Assembly: GCA_946553025.1 (NCBI GenBank)
Contig: CAMNRM010000044.1
Location: 1 to 41,834 of the forward strand
Origin: an uncultured Clostridium sp.
GTDB lineage: Bacteria > Bacillota > Clostridia > Lachnospirales > Lachnospiraceae
Length of the DNA: 41,834 nt
Direction of reading: 5' to 3'
Below the pieces are notes generated by a model. That model saw only the letters and a program-made list of their open reading frames with translations. It searched no databases and was not told the DNA's origin. Positions 8,092 to 14,814 of this stretch are shown here, piece by piece. The translations under genes and the position numbers were made by a program. Within the stretch, counting starts at the first letter, position 1. Each line of letters opens with the position of its first letter.

Positions 8092-8745
8092 TTACCTGTT
8101 TTTTTCCGGAAGGTAGTCCAGAATCTTATCTACGCTCTCCACTTCAAAATCAGCAAGGCTGCGGTCAAAGCCAAAACGGTCATCAATCAGTGCCGCTACA
8201 GTCATTCCGGCGTTATGTGCTGCCTGTATTCCCACGGTGGAATCCTCGAGAACAAAACATTCCTCTTCTTTAACGCCCATTGCCTTTGCTGTATAATGGT
8301 AAATTTCCGGATCGGGCTTGCTCTTTTTAAACTGGTCACCGGTAATTATCCGTTCAAAGTATTGCAGGATTTGATTCTGAAACAGTACATGGAGAACTAA
8401 CTGACGATGCGTGGAAGAAGCCAGGGCTATCCGATATCCCCTCTGTTTTAATTCCTTCAGCAACATTCTGGCCTCTTCCCGAAAAATCCGGGTATAGTCC
8501 AGCCCCTGGCTCACATCAATCCACTCCCGGTAGTCCCGCCGAAGTTCCTGCCAGTTCTGCCCGTTCCTAATTGCCTTTTCCATAATTCCCCAGCTATCCT
8601 GCGATGTCCTTCCTACGACAGCACAGATATCCTTTTCCAAAAGCCCTGGCCGCTTATGCTGTCCAAACTCCAGCATTGCCTCCAAATATACGGGTTCACT
8701 GTCAATTAAGACCCCATCCATATCAAAAATCACCGTAGTAATCAT
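8092..8745 (-). CDS. HAD-superfamily phosphatase/phosphoglucomutase-like (beta-PGM type)
   Basis: The 217-residue product carries all four HAD motifs: nucleophile DMDGVLIDSEP near residue 7 with its second acid at +2, motif II SST around residue 110, motif III SKPDPEIY and motif IV LEDSTVGIQAA. The helical cap between motifs I and II places it in subclass I with beta-phosphoglucomutases and phosphoglycolate-type phosphatases. The substrate cannot be told from sequence. The start at 8745 has AGGAAG just upstream; an in-frame extension to 8847 would run into the 47-base repeat array and has no ribosome binding site. It lies between two tandem repeat arrays. Confidence 0.85.
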   Translation of the reverse strand: MITTVIFDMDGVLIDSEPVYLEAMLEFGQHKRPGLLEKDICAVVGRTSQDSWGIMEKAIRNGQNWQELRRDYREWIDVSQGLDYTRIFREEARMLLKELKQRGYRIALASSTHRQLVLHVLFQNQILQYFERIITGDQFKKSKPDPEIYHYTAKAMGVKEEECFVLEDSTVGIQAAHNAGMTVAALIDDRFGFDRSLADFEVESVDKILDYLPEKNR

Positions 8746-8823
8746 CTTCCTGTCCCCTTTTCCTGTTCCTTGCACAATTTTGTTACTGAACACACATTCA
8801 CAGCAACCAAATTTCTCCCTTAC

Positions 8824-9050
8824 CTTTACAACGCAGCCGCAAACCAACTTCTGTCACAGACACCGCACCTTTACAACCCACAGCCAAAAACCGACTTCTG
8901 TCACAGACACCGCACCTTTACAACCCACAGCCAAAAACCAACTTCTGTCACAGACACCGCACCTTTACAACCCGCAGCAAAAAACCAACTTCTGTCACAG
9001 ACACCGCACCTTTACAACCCGCAGCCAAAATCAGCTTCTGTTACAAAACC
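8824..9050. repeat. 47-bp tandem repeat, 5 copies
   Basis: The string CTTTACAAC begins at 8824, 8869, 8916, 8963 and 9010. The spacing is 45 for the first unit (it lacks two bases) and 47 for the rest. Each unit includes TTCTGTCACAGACACCGCAC, which contains the small palindrome TGTCacaGACA; the last copy is degenerate. The array occupies the whole interval between the zinc-ribbon gene and the HAD gene. Because 47 is not a multiple of three and the unit lacks stops on the plus strand, two overlapping plus-strand frames stay open through it; these are not believed to be genes. Confidence 0.93.
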
Positions 9051-9051
9051 G

Positions 9052-9471
9052 TTACCGCAGCCGCTGTCCGCACTTAGGGCAGTAATTGGAATCCCCGGGA
9101 GCCTCATATTTACAGATCGGGCAGCGCAGGATTTTTTCAGGATCTGCGCCCTCGATTTCCTGTCCGGCAGCCTGGTTCCGTCTTATCTTGCCGTCCTCCA
9201 AAAGCTTTAAATCCTCCGGGTCAATCGCCACCTGTTCTCCCCGGGCAATTGCCTTTCCCTTCAATGGATTTAATTCATAAACCGCATCACAGCAGTTCAT
9301 CTTTACCAGAAAATGCTTGTTCCACTTAAACAGCGGAATAAAAAAGAAACTGAAATAATAGTAAGTCATTAATAACTCACAAGATGTTGTACTTTTACAA
9401 AATGAACAGGTTATCAGCCCCGTATAGGCCAGCGCCTTCATTCCCTGGCTTATTCCTCCAATAAAAATCAT
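9052..9471 (-). CDS. zinc-ribbon domain protein
   Basis: The 139-residue product has an N-terminal CSFC-type cysteine pair, a hydrophobic stretch TYYYFSFFFIPLFKW and a central conserved segment NCCDAVYELNPLKGKAIARG. The C-terminal zinc ribbon reads CPICKYEAPGDSNYCPKCG. This combination is found in uncharacterised Firmicutes zinc-ribbon proteins, with the segment FIPLFKWNK typical. Function is unknown; the ribbon suggests a structural or interaction role. The start at ATG 9471 is chosen for its GGAGG seven bases upstream; a GTG three bases earlier is possible. The gene ends right at the edge of the 47-base repeat array. Confidence 0.78.
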   Translation of the reverse strand: MIFIGGISQGMKALAYTGLITCSFCKSTTSCELLMTYYYFSFFFIPLFKWNKHFLVKMNCCDAVYELNPLKGKAIARGEQVAIDPEDLKLLEDGKIRRNQAAGQEIEGADPEKILRCPICKYEAPGDSNYCPKCGQRLR

Positions 9472-9630
9472 CACTCAACCTCCGCTTCTTCTTTCCTGTC
9501 CTCTGTATCATAGCAATATCTGCGAAAATTGTAAATGGTTATTTCATGATACCAGAACCAAAAGGCCGAAAATTTGACGAAAGCTTGCTTTCACGAGAAT
9601 TTTTGACCTTGGGGCCCGCCAAAAACAGCA

Positions 9631-9675
9631 AAAAGCAGCCGTACACACCAAAAACCCGTCTGTACCGCTGCTTTT
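9631..9675 (-). terminator. intrinsic terminator after the DUF378 gene
   Basis: Fifteen-base arms AAAAGCAGCCGTACA (9631-9645) and TGTACCGCTGCTTTT (9661-9675) pair with one mismatch-type position. On the minus strand the hairpin is followed by TTTTTGCTGTTTTT. It lies 120 bases after the DUF378 stop. Confidence 0.82.
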
Positions 9676-9694
9676 CCATTTTCCAAACCTGTCT

Positions 9695-9755
9695 TTTTTG
9701 TTCTCGCTGCTTTTGTTCTTGCTCCTTTTGTTCTTGCTCCTTTTGTTTTTTCTTC
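9695..9755. repeat. 15-bp tandem repeat, about 4 copies
   Basis: Units of the type CTTTTGTTCTTGCTC repeat with a 15-base period (two exact units flanked by degenerate ones). They lie downstream of the DUF378 gene on the minus strand. A minus-strand frame of 86 codons spans the repeat (Lys/Arg/Ala-rich), but it overlaps DUF378 and contains that gene's terminator, so it is not called as a gene. Confidence 0.7.
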
Positions 9756-9796
9756 CCCTGCTTTTTCCTTTGTTGTTCCCGTTTCTTCCCCTGCCG

Positions 9797-10000
9797 TTAC
9801 TGCCTCATGCTTTCTGTCCTGCCGTAAAAAGTCAGAAGATACAGGCCGCACAATCCCACCAAAGCATAGAGAATACGTGAAAACCAGTTGCTTCCAAATA
9901 AGAAGGACACCAGATTAAAATTAAAAAATCCAATTAATCCCCAGTTCACCGCACCGATAATTCCAATGGTCAGCGCGGTTCCATCTAATGCTTTACTCAT
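9797..10000 (-). CDS. DUF378 (YuzA-like) small membrane protein
   Basis: The 67-residue product has two hydrophobic helices. The first contains the family hallmark TIGIIGAVNWGLIGFF; then come a short FNFNLVSFLFG turn, a second helix RILYALVGLCGLYLL and a short polar tail. This is characteristic of the DUF378/YuzA family of unknown function. The start at 10000 follows AAGGAGG with ideal spacing; a longer in-frame version to 10075 is not supported. It appears to be a single-gene unit ended by the terminator at 9631-9675. Confidence 0.85.
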   Translation of the reverse strand: MSKALDGTALTIGIIGAVNWGLIGFFNFNLVSFLFGSNWFSRILYALVGLCGLYLLTFYGRTESMRQ

Positions 10001-10183
10001 GGAAAAACCTCCTTTTGATTCGAGAGTTCTCTTCAGGTTACATAAACGCACAGTAACAAACAATCCGCTGTACAATAACCTCTTTTTCCACCAACTCTCT
10101 TCATGTGTTTACTCTTCATGTGTTTAAACCACCCATAAAAAGTTTCTCCAATCTCTTTATTTTTATTCCAAAGCTTTTTATCC

Positions 10184-10849
10184 TTATTTTTGAAGCGATT
10201 CATGTTCTCTTTCCAATTCCTGGTATAATTGATAAAATGTCCATTCTGCATTCTGCGGAGTAATCACAGCCTTTAATTCAATTTTGGGAACACCGGCTTT
10301 CCGCAATCCGGCAAGAAGCGTATCAATCCTGCTGCTTGTAAAATTCTTCATTACCAGCACATCCCGGGACAATACCGGAAGTTTTTCCAGTCTATCTTTT
10401 TCCAATTCATGTTTTTCTTGTAGATTTTGTTCCTGTCCCTCTTGTTCCTTATCATTGTTTTGCTGTTCATCCTGAGATAAAGAAGTAAAACCTTCTATTC
10501 CAGCCAGATAGCCTACTTTTTCCAGAACCTGTTCAGGGCCGATATTTTTAATCCGCACACCCATGCGAACCAAGACGCTTTTCATCATACGAACGGCCTT
10601 TTCCTTCTCATTATCTGCCGTCTTTGTCTTATTTGCGGCATCCGCCTTATTTACCGCTCCTGTCTTATTTGCTGCATCTGTCGTATTTGACGCTCCTATC
10701 TTATTTGCTGCATCTGTCGTATTTGCCGCTCCTGTCGTATTTGCTGCATCTGTCGTATCTGCTGGTTCTGTTTTATTTACTCCATCTGTCCTGTCTGCCG
10801 TTTCCTTCACCGCCTGGTAATACAATACCATTTCCTGTAATTTCTGCAT
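10184..10849 (-). CDS. DUF3783-domain protein with internal repeats
   Basis: The 221-residue product starts with a short helix, followed by seven copies of a 6-residue unit of the type D/G-A-A-N-T/K-T (residues 34-75). Then come a conserved segment MMKSVLVRMGVRIKNIGPEQ and a Gln/Glu-rich linker. The C-terminal domain VMKNFTSSRIDTLLAGLRKAG...IELKAVITPQN matches the DUF3783 family, whose role is unknown. The Thr/Asn/Ala repeats are hydrophilic and probably disordered. AGGGAGA precedes the start. The acetyltransferase stop lies only about 30 bases upstream, so the two genes may share a transcript. Confidence 0.75.
   Translation of the reverse strand: MQKLQEMVLYYQAVKETADRTDGVNKTEPADTTDAANTTGAANTTDAANKIGASNTTDAANKTGAVNKADAANKTKTADNEKEKAVRMMKSVLVRMGVRIKNIGPEQVLEKVGYLAGIEGFTSLSQDEQQNNDKEQEGQEQNLQEKHELEKDRLEKLPVLSRDVLVMKNFTSSRIDTLLAGLRKAGVPKIELKAVITPQNAEWTFYQLYQELEREHESLQK
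10625..10750 (-). repeat. 18/36-bp intragenic tandem repeat
   Basis: Seven 18-base units encode alternating DAANTT-like and GAANTT-like hexapeptides, giving a higher-order 36-base period. The unit length is a multiple of three, so copy-number change would keep the DUF3783 frame open. Confidence 0.85.
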
Positions 10850-10880
10850 ATTCTTCTCCCTGCATCAGTTCTTCCGCTAT

Positions 10881-11510
10881 TTATTCCAAATCTTCAATTC
10901 GACCTGATTGAATCGCCGCAATATTTTTCTTAATCCTGTTTTCAGACCATTCCCACCAACGAAGTTTCAATAATTCAAAAACCACATCATCCGAAAACCG
11001 TTTTCGTATCGTTTTTGCAGGAACACCTCCGACAACCGTATATGGCGGCACATCTTTTGTAACAACTGCTCGTGTACCAATAATCGCTCCATCTCCAATC
11101 GTTACACCAGATAAAATAACCGCTTCAAAGCCAATCCAAACATCATTGCCAATGACAATATCGCCTTTATTGTCCCATGCGCTTGTAATCTCTTTTACGT
11201 CCAATCCCCATTCCTCAAAAAATATTGGAAATGGATAGGTTGAAAGGGAAGACATTGCATGATTTGCACTGGTAAACAAAAACTTTGCGCCACAAGCAAT
11301 AGAACAGAACTTGCCAATTTGTAACTTATCTCCATTGACAGGATAATGATACAATACATTATTCTTTTCAAATTCCCGTGGGTCATGCACAAAATCGTTG
11401 TACATTGTATAATCACCAATGTTAATTCTGTCATTGGTAATCACATTTTTCAAATAAACGGTTTGCGTATCACCTGTCCGGGGATAAATTTTATTCTCCG
11501 ATATAGCCAT
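10881..11510 (-). CDS. xenobiotic O-acetyltransferase, Vat/CatB type
   Basis: The 209-residue product is a left-handed beta-helix (hexapeptide-repeat) acetyltransferase. Visible family features are [19 protein letters not shown], the loop [16 protein letters not shown] with the probable catalytic His84, the hexapeptides [20 protein letters not shown] and [10 protein letters not shown], the closing APY-like [12 protein letters not shown], and the C-terminal LKLRWWEWS. Members acetylate streptogramin A (Vat) or chloramphenicol (CatB); substrate cannot be assigned here. The start at 11510 is chosen because GGAGGA lies seven bases upstream; an ATG at 11525 overlaps that site. The leader peptide and hairpin upstream support inducible resistance. 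It may be co-transcribed with the DUF3783 gene. Confidence 0.88.
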   Translation of the reverse strand: MAISENKIYPRTGDTQTVYLKNVITNDRINIGDYTMYNDFVHDPREFEKNNVLYHYPVNGDKLQIGKFCSIACGAKFLFTSANHAMSSLSTYPFPIFFEEWGLDVKEITSAWDNKGDIVIGNDVWIGFEAVILSGVTIGDGAIIGTRAVVTKDVPPYTVVGGVPAKTIRKRFSDDVVFELLKLRWWEWSENRIKKNIAAIQSGRIEDLE

Positions 11511-11555
11511 TTTAAAATCCTCCATGTTCTGATAATTATTATGCGACTATATCGG
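11498..11555 (-). promoter_or_regulatory. start-sequestering hairpin of a putative translational attenuator
   Basis: On the minus strand CCGATATAG (11555-11547) is perfectly complementary to CTATATCGG (11506-11498). The right arm covers codons 2-4 of the acetyltransferase, and the GGAGGA site and ATG (11508-11510) lie in the loop or at the stem base. The left arm overlaps codons 8-11 of the leader ORF, so a ribosome paused in the leader would melt the stem and free the start site. This is the known architecture of inducible cat and erm leaders; here it is inferred from sequence only. Confidence 0.65.
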
Positions 11556-11577
11556 TTACTACAATGCAGCGCTTCAC
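11539..11577 (-). CDS. 12-codon leader peptide upstream of the acetyltransferase
   Basis: A short frame begins at GTG 11577 and ends at TAA 11539; the peptide reads [12 protein letters not shown]. It has a near-ideal ribosome binding site GGGGAGG seven bases upstream, stronger than many full genes in the window. It sits between the promoter at 11612-11620 and the acetyltransferase start, and its last codons form one arm of the hairpin at 11498-11555. A role as a drug-sensing stall peptide is inferred; the sequence matches no leader I recognise. Confidence 0.6.
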   Translation of the reverse strand: MKRCIVVTDIVA

Positions 11578-11611
11578 TTTTTTACCTCCCCAATCTAAAT
11601 TTACAAATTTG

Positions 11612-11620
11612 ATTATAGCA
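11612..11620 (-). promoter_or_regulatory. extended -10 promoter for the acetyltransferase leader
   Basis: On the minus strand TGCTATAAT gives a perfect TATAAT (11612-11617) with an upstream TG, an extended -10. No good -35 is seen at the usual distance. Transcription would begin near 11605, placing the leader ORF 28 bases into the RNA. Confidence 0.6.
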
Positions 11621-11723
11621 CTTCCTCTCTCCATTTACCACAAAAATATAGGTCATTACCGCTAACCTGACAATCGAAAACCAGCTTGACGAAGAAATTG
11701 AAGCCGCGAAATTTCTTTAATAC

Positions 11724-11862
11724 TTGCAAAATCCAAAAACATAGTATATAATGAACGTAGAAAGAGCACCCACTCCAAAGCGGATGCTCCCGAAATGGCT
11801 TATTTACCTCTCAATGAGAGGTGCCTCTCCTGTGGGCTAGACAGGGGAGGCATTATTTTTTT
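11724..11862 (+). ncRNA. antisense RNA antitoxin (type I) with its promoter
   Basis: A strong promoter TTGCAA (11724-11729), 17 bases, TATAAT (11747-11752) predicts a start near 11759. The RNA would carry a stem-loop with arms GAGCACCC (11764-11771) and GGATGCTC (11782-11789). It would end at a strong terminator: arms TGCCTCTCCTGT (11822-11833) and ACAGGGGAGGCA (11841-11852), followed by TTATTTTTTT. The roughly 100-base product has no convincing coding frame and is complementary to the 3' end of the toxin mRNA on the other strand, overlapping the last codons of the toxin ORF. Confidence 0.68.
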
Positions 11863-11978
11863 CGCCTGTTGTTCCTATCTCTGTCGAGAAAGGCAAGCAA
11901 CGCCACTATCAAGCTGCCAAAGGACATCAGCAGAGCCAATATCCCTATGAAAATCGAGATGATTTCATAAGCTGTCAT
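11853..11978 (-). CDS. 41-residue holin-like type I toxin peptide
   Basis: The peptide begins MTAYEIISIFIGILALLMS, continues with a second hydrophobic half FGSLIVALLAFL and ends with a strongly basic, polar tail DRDRNNRRKK. This is the layout of the putative holin-like toxins (Hol_Tox/TxpA-BsrG-like): one transmembrane helix after an MTxYE start, with a cationic C-terminus. It would act at the inner membrane by depolarising it. It is too short for routine gene calling. A promoter (12120-12148) and a long structured 5' leader precede it, and an antisense RNA runs opposite its 3' end. Confidence 0.75.
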   Translation of the reverse strand: MTAYEIISIFIGILALLMSFGSLIVALLAFLDRDRNNRRKK

Positions 11979-12119
11979 AAGCGCCACCGTCTACGCTCCG
12001 CTTCGGTCCTTGCTAAACAGGTGCCACTGGCACCTAGCAACCTTCCTATGTATTCCGGCAAGCCGGTTTCATTGGCTCGGGAGGCTACCACCCTGTCATG
12101 GGTACTCTTCCATGAGGAA

Positions 12120-12148
12120 ATTATAGCAGAAATCTGCAGAATTAGCAA
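12120..12148 (-). promoter_or_regulatory. toxin mRNA promoter and structured 5' leader
   Basis: On the minus strand TTGCTA (12148-12143) and TATAAT (12125-12120) are 17 bases apart. The transcript would start near 12113 and carry about 135 untranslated bases before the toxin ATG. These include a hairpin near 12015-12048 with the inner stem GGTGCC-AGT-GGCACC and outer TTGCTA/TAGCAA pairing. Long folded leaders that hide the ribosome binding site are typical of type I toxin mRNAs; the site here (GGTGG) is weak. The rest of the gap to 12218 shows no gene. Confidence 0.6.
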
Positions 12149-12218
12149 CCAGGCTTTCATCTCCCTTGTTCTATGTCGGCTCTAAAAAAATGTCATAATC
12201 CTGTCACAGCACAAAGAT

Positions 12219-12263
12219 AAAGCCCGAAAAGCCGCATAACATAACACAGGCTTCCCGGACTTT
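12219..12263 (-). terminator. probable terminator after topB
   Basis: Arms AAAGCCCGAAAAGCC (12219-12233) and GGCTTCCCGGACTTT (12249-12263) pair with a few G-T pairs, on the 3' side of topB. The T-run on the minus strand is short (ATCTTTG), so efficiency is uncertain. Confidence 0.6.
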
Positions 12264-12279
12264 AGAGCATGATTCCAAC

Positions 12280-14640
12280 TCAACGTTCCGAATCAATTTT
12301 CAGCCCCGCCAGCGCCTGGGCGAAGGCATTGTTTAATGGTTCCATTGCCTCTTTTTTCTGTCGGTTCATATACTGCGCCACATCTTTTTTCGTCACCCCT
12401 GCCCCTTCTCTTTTGCGCCGTTCCTGGAAGGCTGCCAATTTTTCCTTATAGCCGCAGGCACAGACAAAAATCTGCTTATCGCCCTTCCCGCGCAGTTCCA
12501 TCTTTTTATGACAGTTAGGACATCTTGCATTAGAAGTGCGGGAAATGGTTTCCCGATAGCCGCAGGCCCGATCCTGACAAACAAGCATCTCGCTGTTTTT
12601 CCCCTTGACCGCAAGCATTCGCTTCCCGCAGTTCGGACATTTCGTATTCGTCAGGTTGTCATGGCGAAAGCTTCCCTCTCCCTGTTTAATCTGCCCAATA
12701 AGTTCCTTAGAATATCCCCGGATATCCTTCATAAACACATTTCGCTTCAACCCTCCCCGGGCAATACGGGAAAGCTTCATCTCCCAGTCCGCGGTCAGTT
12801 CCGGCTTTTTTAAGTCCTCCGGAACCAGTTCCAAAAGCTGCTTTCCCTTGGATGTCAGCAAAATATCCGTCCCGCGCTTTTCCAAAAGAAAGCTGGAAAA
12901 AAGCTTTTCAATAATATCCGCCCTGGTTGCCACCGTTCCCAGTCCCCCGGTTTCCCCCAGAGTTTTTTCCATGGCTTTATCCCGGGTCTGCAAATAGGCC
13001 GTCGGATTTTCCATAGCCGAAAGAAGACTTGCCTCATTAAAATGCGCCGGCGGCTTCGTCTTTCCCTCGGTCAGACAAATTGCCAGTCCCTTAAGAACAT
13101 CCCCGGCCTGCAATGCGGGAAGCTGCTGGCTCTTTGGCACAGCTTCAGCTTCCTCCCTTCTCCCGGCAGAGGAAGAATAACCATCCTTTTCCTCATCCCA
13201 GTCCTCGTCTTCCTCCCAGCTTTCCCTTCCCTCCTGGTACACGGCCTTCCATCCCGGATCTTTAACCACAACACCGCGGGCAGTAAACAGCGCATTGCCC
13301 ACCAAAACCGTTAAATTCACCTGTTCATAGCAATAAGCCGGATAAAGCACGGCCAGAAACCGCCGCACCACCAGATCATAAATCCGGCGCTCGTCAATGG
13401 TCATATGATCCAACTGGACAAACTGCTCCGTGGGAATAATAGCATGGTGATCGGACACCTTGGCATTATTGACAAAAAACGGTTTATCCGGAAGAGGGCG
13501 GTTGACCAATGCCCCTGCCAGCTTTTTATAAGGACCCACGCCGCAGGCTTTCAGGCGTTCCTTAATCGTAGGCAGAATATCACTGGTCAGATACCGCGAA
13601 TCCGTCCGGGGATAGGTGAGCACCTTGTGATTCTCATAAAGCCGCTGCATAATATTTAAGGTTTCCTTGGCCGAGTAATGAAACCGCTTATTTGCCTCCC
13701 GCTGCAGTTCGGTTAAATCATAGAGAAGCGGTGCCTGCTTTTTCTTTGACGTTTTGCGGACTTCCTTTACAATGCCGTCCTTCCCGTCAAGCAGCTTTTT
13801 CATCTCCTCCATCCTCTGCCGATCAAACGAGCGGAAACTCTTCGACTTCTCATCCTGCCAAGTCAGGGTTAATATTCCTGCGGCATTTTTATTCATACCA
13901 TTCTTATCTGCCGCTTTTCTGTCTGTCCCTCTTCCATCTGCCTCATTCTTCTGCATCCCCCTCTTATCTTCCCCAATCTTCCACCTTGCCGAAAGCCCGT
14001 AATAATTTTTCGGCACGAAGTCACGGATTTCCTTTTCCCTGGCAGCAATCATGGCAAGCGTAGGCGTCTGCACCCGGCCGCAGGAAAGCTGCGCGTTGTA
14101 TTTGCAGGTCAGGGCACGGGTTGCGTTAATACCCACCAGCCAGTCCGCCTCCGCCCGACACATCGCCGCGTCGTACAGCGGTTCGTACTCCTTTCCATCC
14201 TTTAAATGGGCAAATCCCTCCCGGATCGCCTTATCCGTAACCGAAGATATCCAGAGCCGTTTCAAGGGCTTTTTGCACTCGGCCTTCTTTAAAATCAGCC
14301 GCGCAACCAGCTCCCCTTCTCTTCCCGCATCCGTGGCAATAATTACCTGATCGATATCCTTCCGGTGCAGCAGGGCTTTCACCGCCTGATACTGCTTTGC
14401 CGTCTGCCGGATAACTTCCAGACGGAAGGTTTCCGGGAGCATGGGAAGGTCTTCCATCTTCCACTCTTTATAGCGTTTATCATAATCCTCCGGGTCGGCC
14501 AGGGTCACCAGATGTCCGAGTCCCCAGGTCACGATATAATTTGTCCCTTCGATTCCCCCGTTAATATTCTTCGTACACTTTAACACCCGCGCAATATCCC
14601 TGCCCACCGAAGGCTTTTCTGCCATCACTAATGCTTTCAT
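12280..14640 (-). CDS. topB: DNA topoisomerase III
   Basis: The product is a type IA topoisomerase that relaxes or decatenates DNA through a 5'-phosphotyrosine. From the start at 14640 it is 786 residues. It opens with the TOPRIM domain MKALVMAEKPSVGRDIA and the acidic motif IATDAGREGE. Next come a conserved SCGRVQTPTLAMI, the active-site motif TYPRTDSRYL (Tyr343) and VSDHHAIIPT. The C-terminus has two zinc-ribbon-like units, CPNCGKRM...CQDRACGY and CPNCHKKM...CACGY, then a charged tail. Low-complexity charged insertions occur at residues 225-255 and 465-500. The start is ambiguous: ATG 14640 fits the family N-terminus, while ATG 14649/14652 and a TTG at 14670 are alternatives. Such topB genes occur both on chromosomes and on conjugative elements; no conjugation genes are seen here. 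Confidence 0.93.
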   Translation of the reverse strand: MKALVMAEKPSVGRDIARVLKCTKNINGGIEGTNYIVTWGLGHLVTLADPEDYDKRYKEWKMEDLPMLPETFRLEVIRQTAKQYQAVKALLHRKDIDQVIIATDAGREGELVARLILKKAECKKPLKRLWISSVTDKAIREGFAHLKDGKEYEPLYDAAMCRAEADWLVGINATRALTCKYNAQLSCGRVQTPTLAMIAAREKEIRDFVPKNYYGLSARWKIGEDKRGMQKNEADGRGTDRKAADKNGMNKNAAGILTLTWQDEKSKSFRSFDRQRMEEMKKLLDGKDGIVKEVRKTSKKKQAPLLYDLTELQREANKRFHYSAKETLNIMQRLYENHKVLTYPRTDSRYLTSDILPTIKERLKACGVGPYKKLAGALVNRPLPDKPFFVNNAKVSDHHAIIPTEQFVQLDHMTIDERRIYDLVVRRFLAVLYPAYCYEQVNLTVLVGNALFTARGVVVKDPGWKAVYQEGRESWEEDEDWDEEKDGYSSSAGRREEAEAVPKSQQLPALQAGDVLKGLAICLTEGKTKPPAHFNEASLLSAMENPTAYLQTRDKAMEKTLGETGGLGTVATRADIIEKLFSSFLLEKRGTDILLTSKGKQLLELVPEDLKKPELTADWEMKLSRIARGGLKRNVFMKDIRGYSKELIGQIKQGEGSFRHDNLTNTKCPNCGKRMLAVKGKNSEMLVCQDRACGYRETISRTSNARCPNCHKKMELRGKGDKQIFVCACGYKEKLAAFQERRKREGAGVTKKDVAQYMNRQKKEAMEPLNNAFAQALAGLKIDSER

Positions 14641-14749
14641 GTTTTTCATCATTCCTTTCGCTTGGCTCAAGGCGCTCAGGGCACAAACAAGTTATGAAAA
14701 ATACTGTGCCCCTCCACGCTTTACCTCCCTGCACCATTTCCCCATTAAA

Positions 14750-14788
14750 AAGCTGCCCATCCTGAACAAAATCCAGAACGGACAGCTT
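14750..14788 (-). terminator. terminator after the cell-wall-repeat protein gene
   Basis: Arms AAGCTGCCCATCCTG (14750-14764) and CAGAACGGACAGCTT (14774-14788) pair well, with AAGCTG/CAGCTT at the base. On the minus strand the hairpin is followed by TTTAAT. Confidence 0.72.
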
Positions 14789-14814
14789 ATCTGCCGTTAA
14801 TTTTTCACTGCTGC

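Noticed and set aside
7903-8400. Plus-strand frames rich in Leu/Phe/Cys/Pro over the 26-bp repeat
   Set aside because: Opposite strand of the HAD gene and of the repeat; no ribosome binding site and repeat-driven composition.
8770-9210. Open plus-strand frames through the 47-bp repeat (products rich in TFTTHSQ- and LLSQTPHLYN-type units)
   Set aside because: The frames exist because the repeat lacks stops; they overlap the zinc-ribbon gene, have no ribosome binding site, and more than one frame is open over the same bases.
9591-9851. Minus-strand frame of 86 codons, Lys/Arg/Ala-rich with TKGARTKGAR units
   Set aside because: It overlaps the DUF378 gene and runs through that gene's terminator hairpin; the composition comes from the 15-base repeat.
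10033-10251. 72-codon minus-strand frame after the DUF3783 gene
   Set aside because: It overlaps the end of DUF3783 in another frame and has no independent ribosome binding site or family match.
11657-11719. Short plus-strand reading ending EEIEAAKFL before a stop, looking like the tail of a broken gene
   Set aside because: Only about 20 codons with no recognised family; could be chance. It may hint that the acetyltransferase and toxin locus sit at an old insertion point, but the evidence is too thin.
11975-12160. 61-codon minus-strand frame overlapping the toxin leader
   Set aside because: It covers the structured 5' leader of the toxin mRNA, ends at the toxin start and has no family resemblance; leader RNA is the better explanation.
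12280-14640. topB as a sign of an integrative conjugative element
   Set aside because: No relaxase, VirB4/VirD4-like, integrase or attachment repeats are seen around it; chromosomal topB is common in Clostridia.
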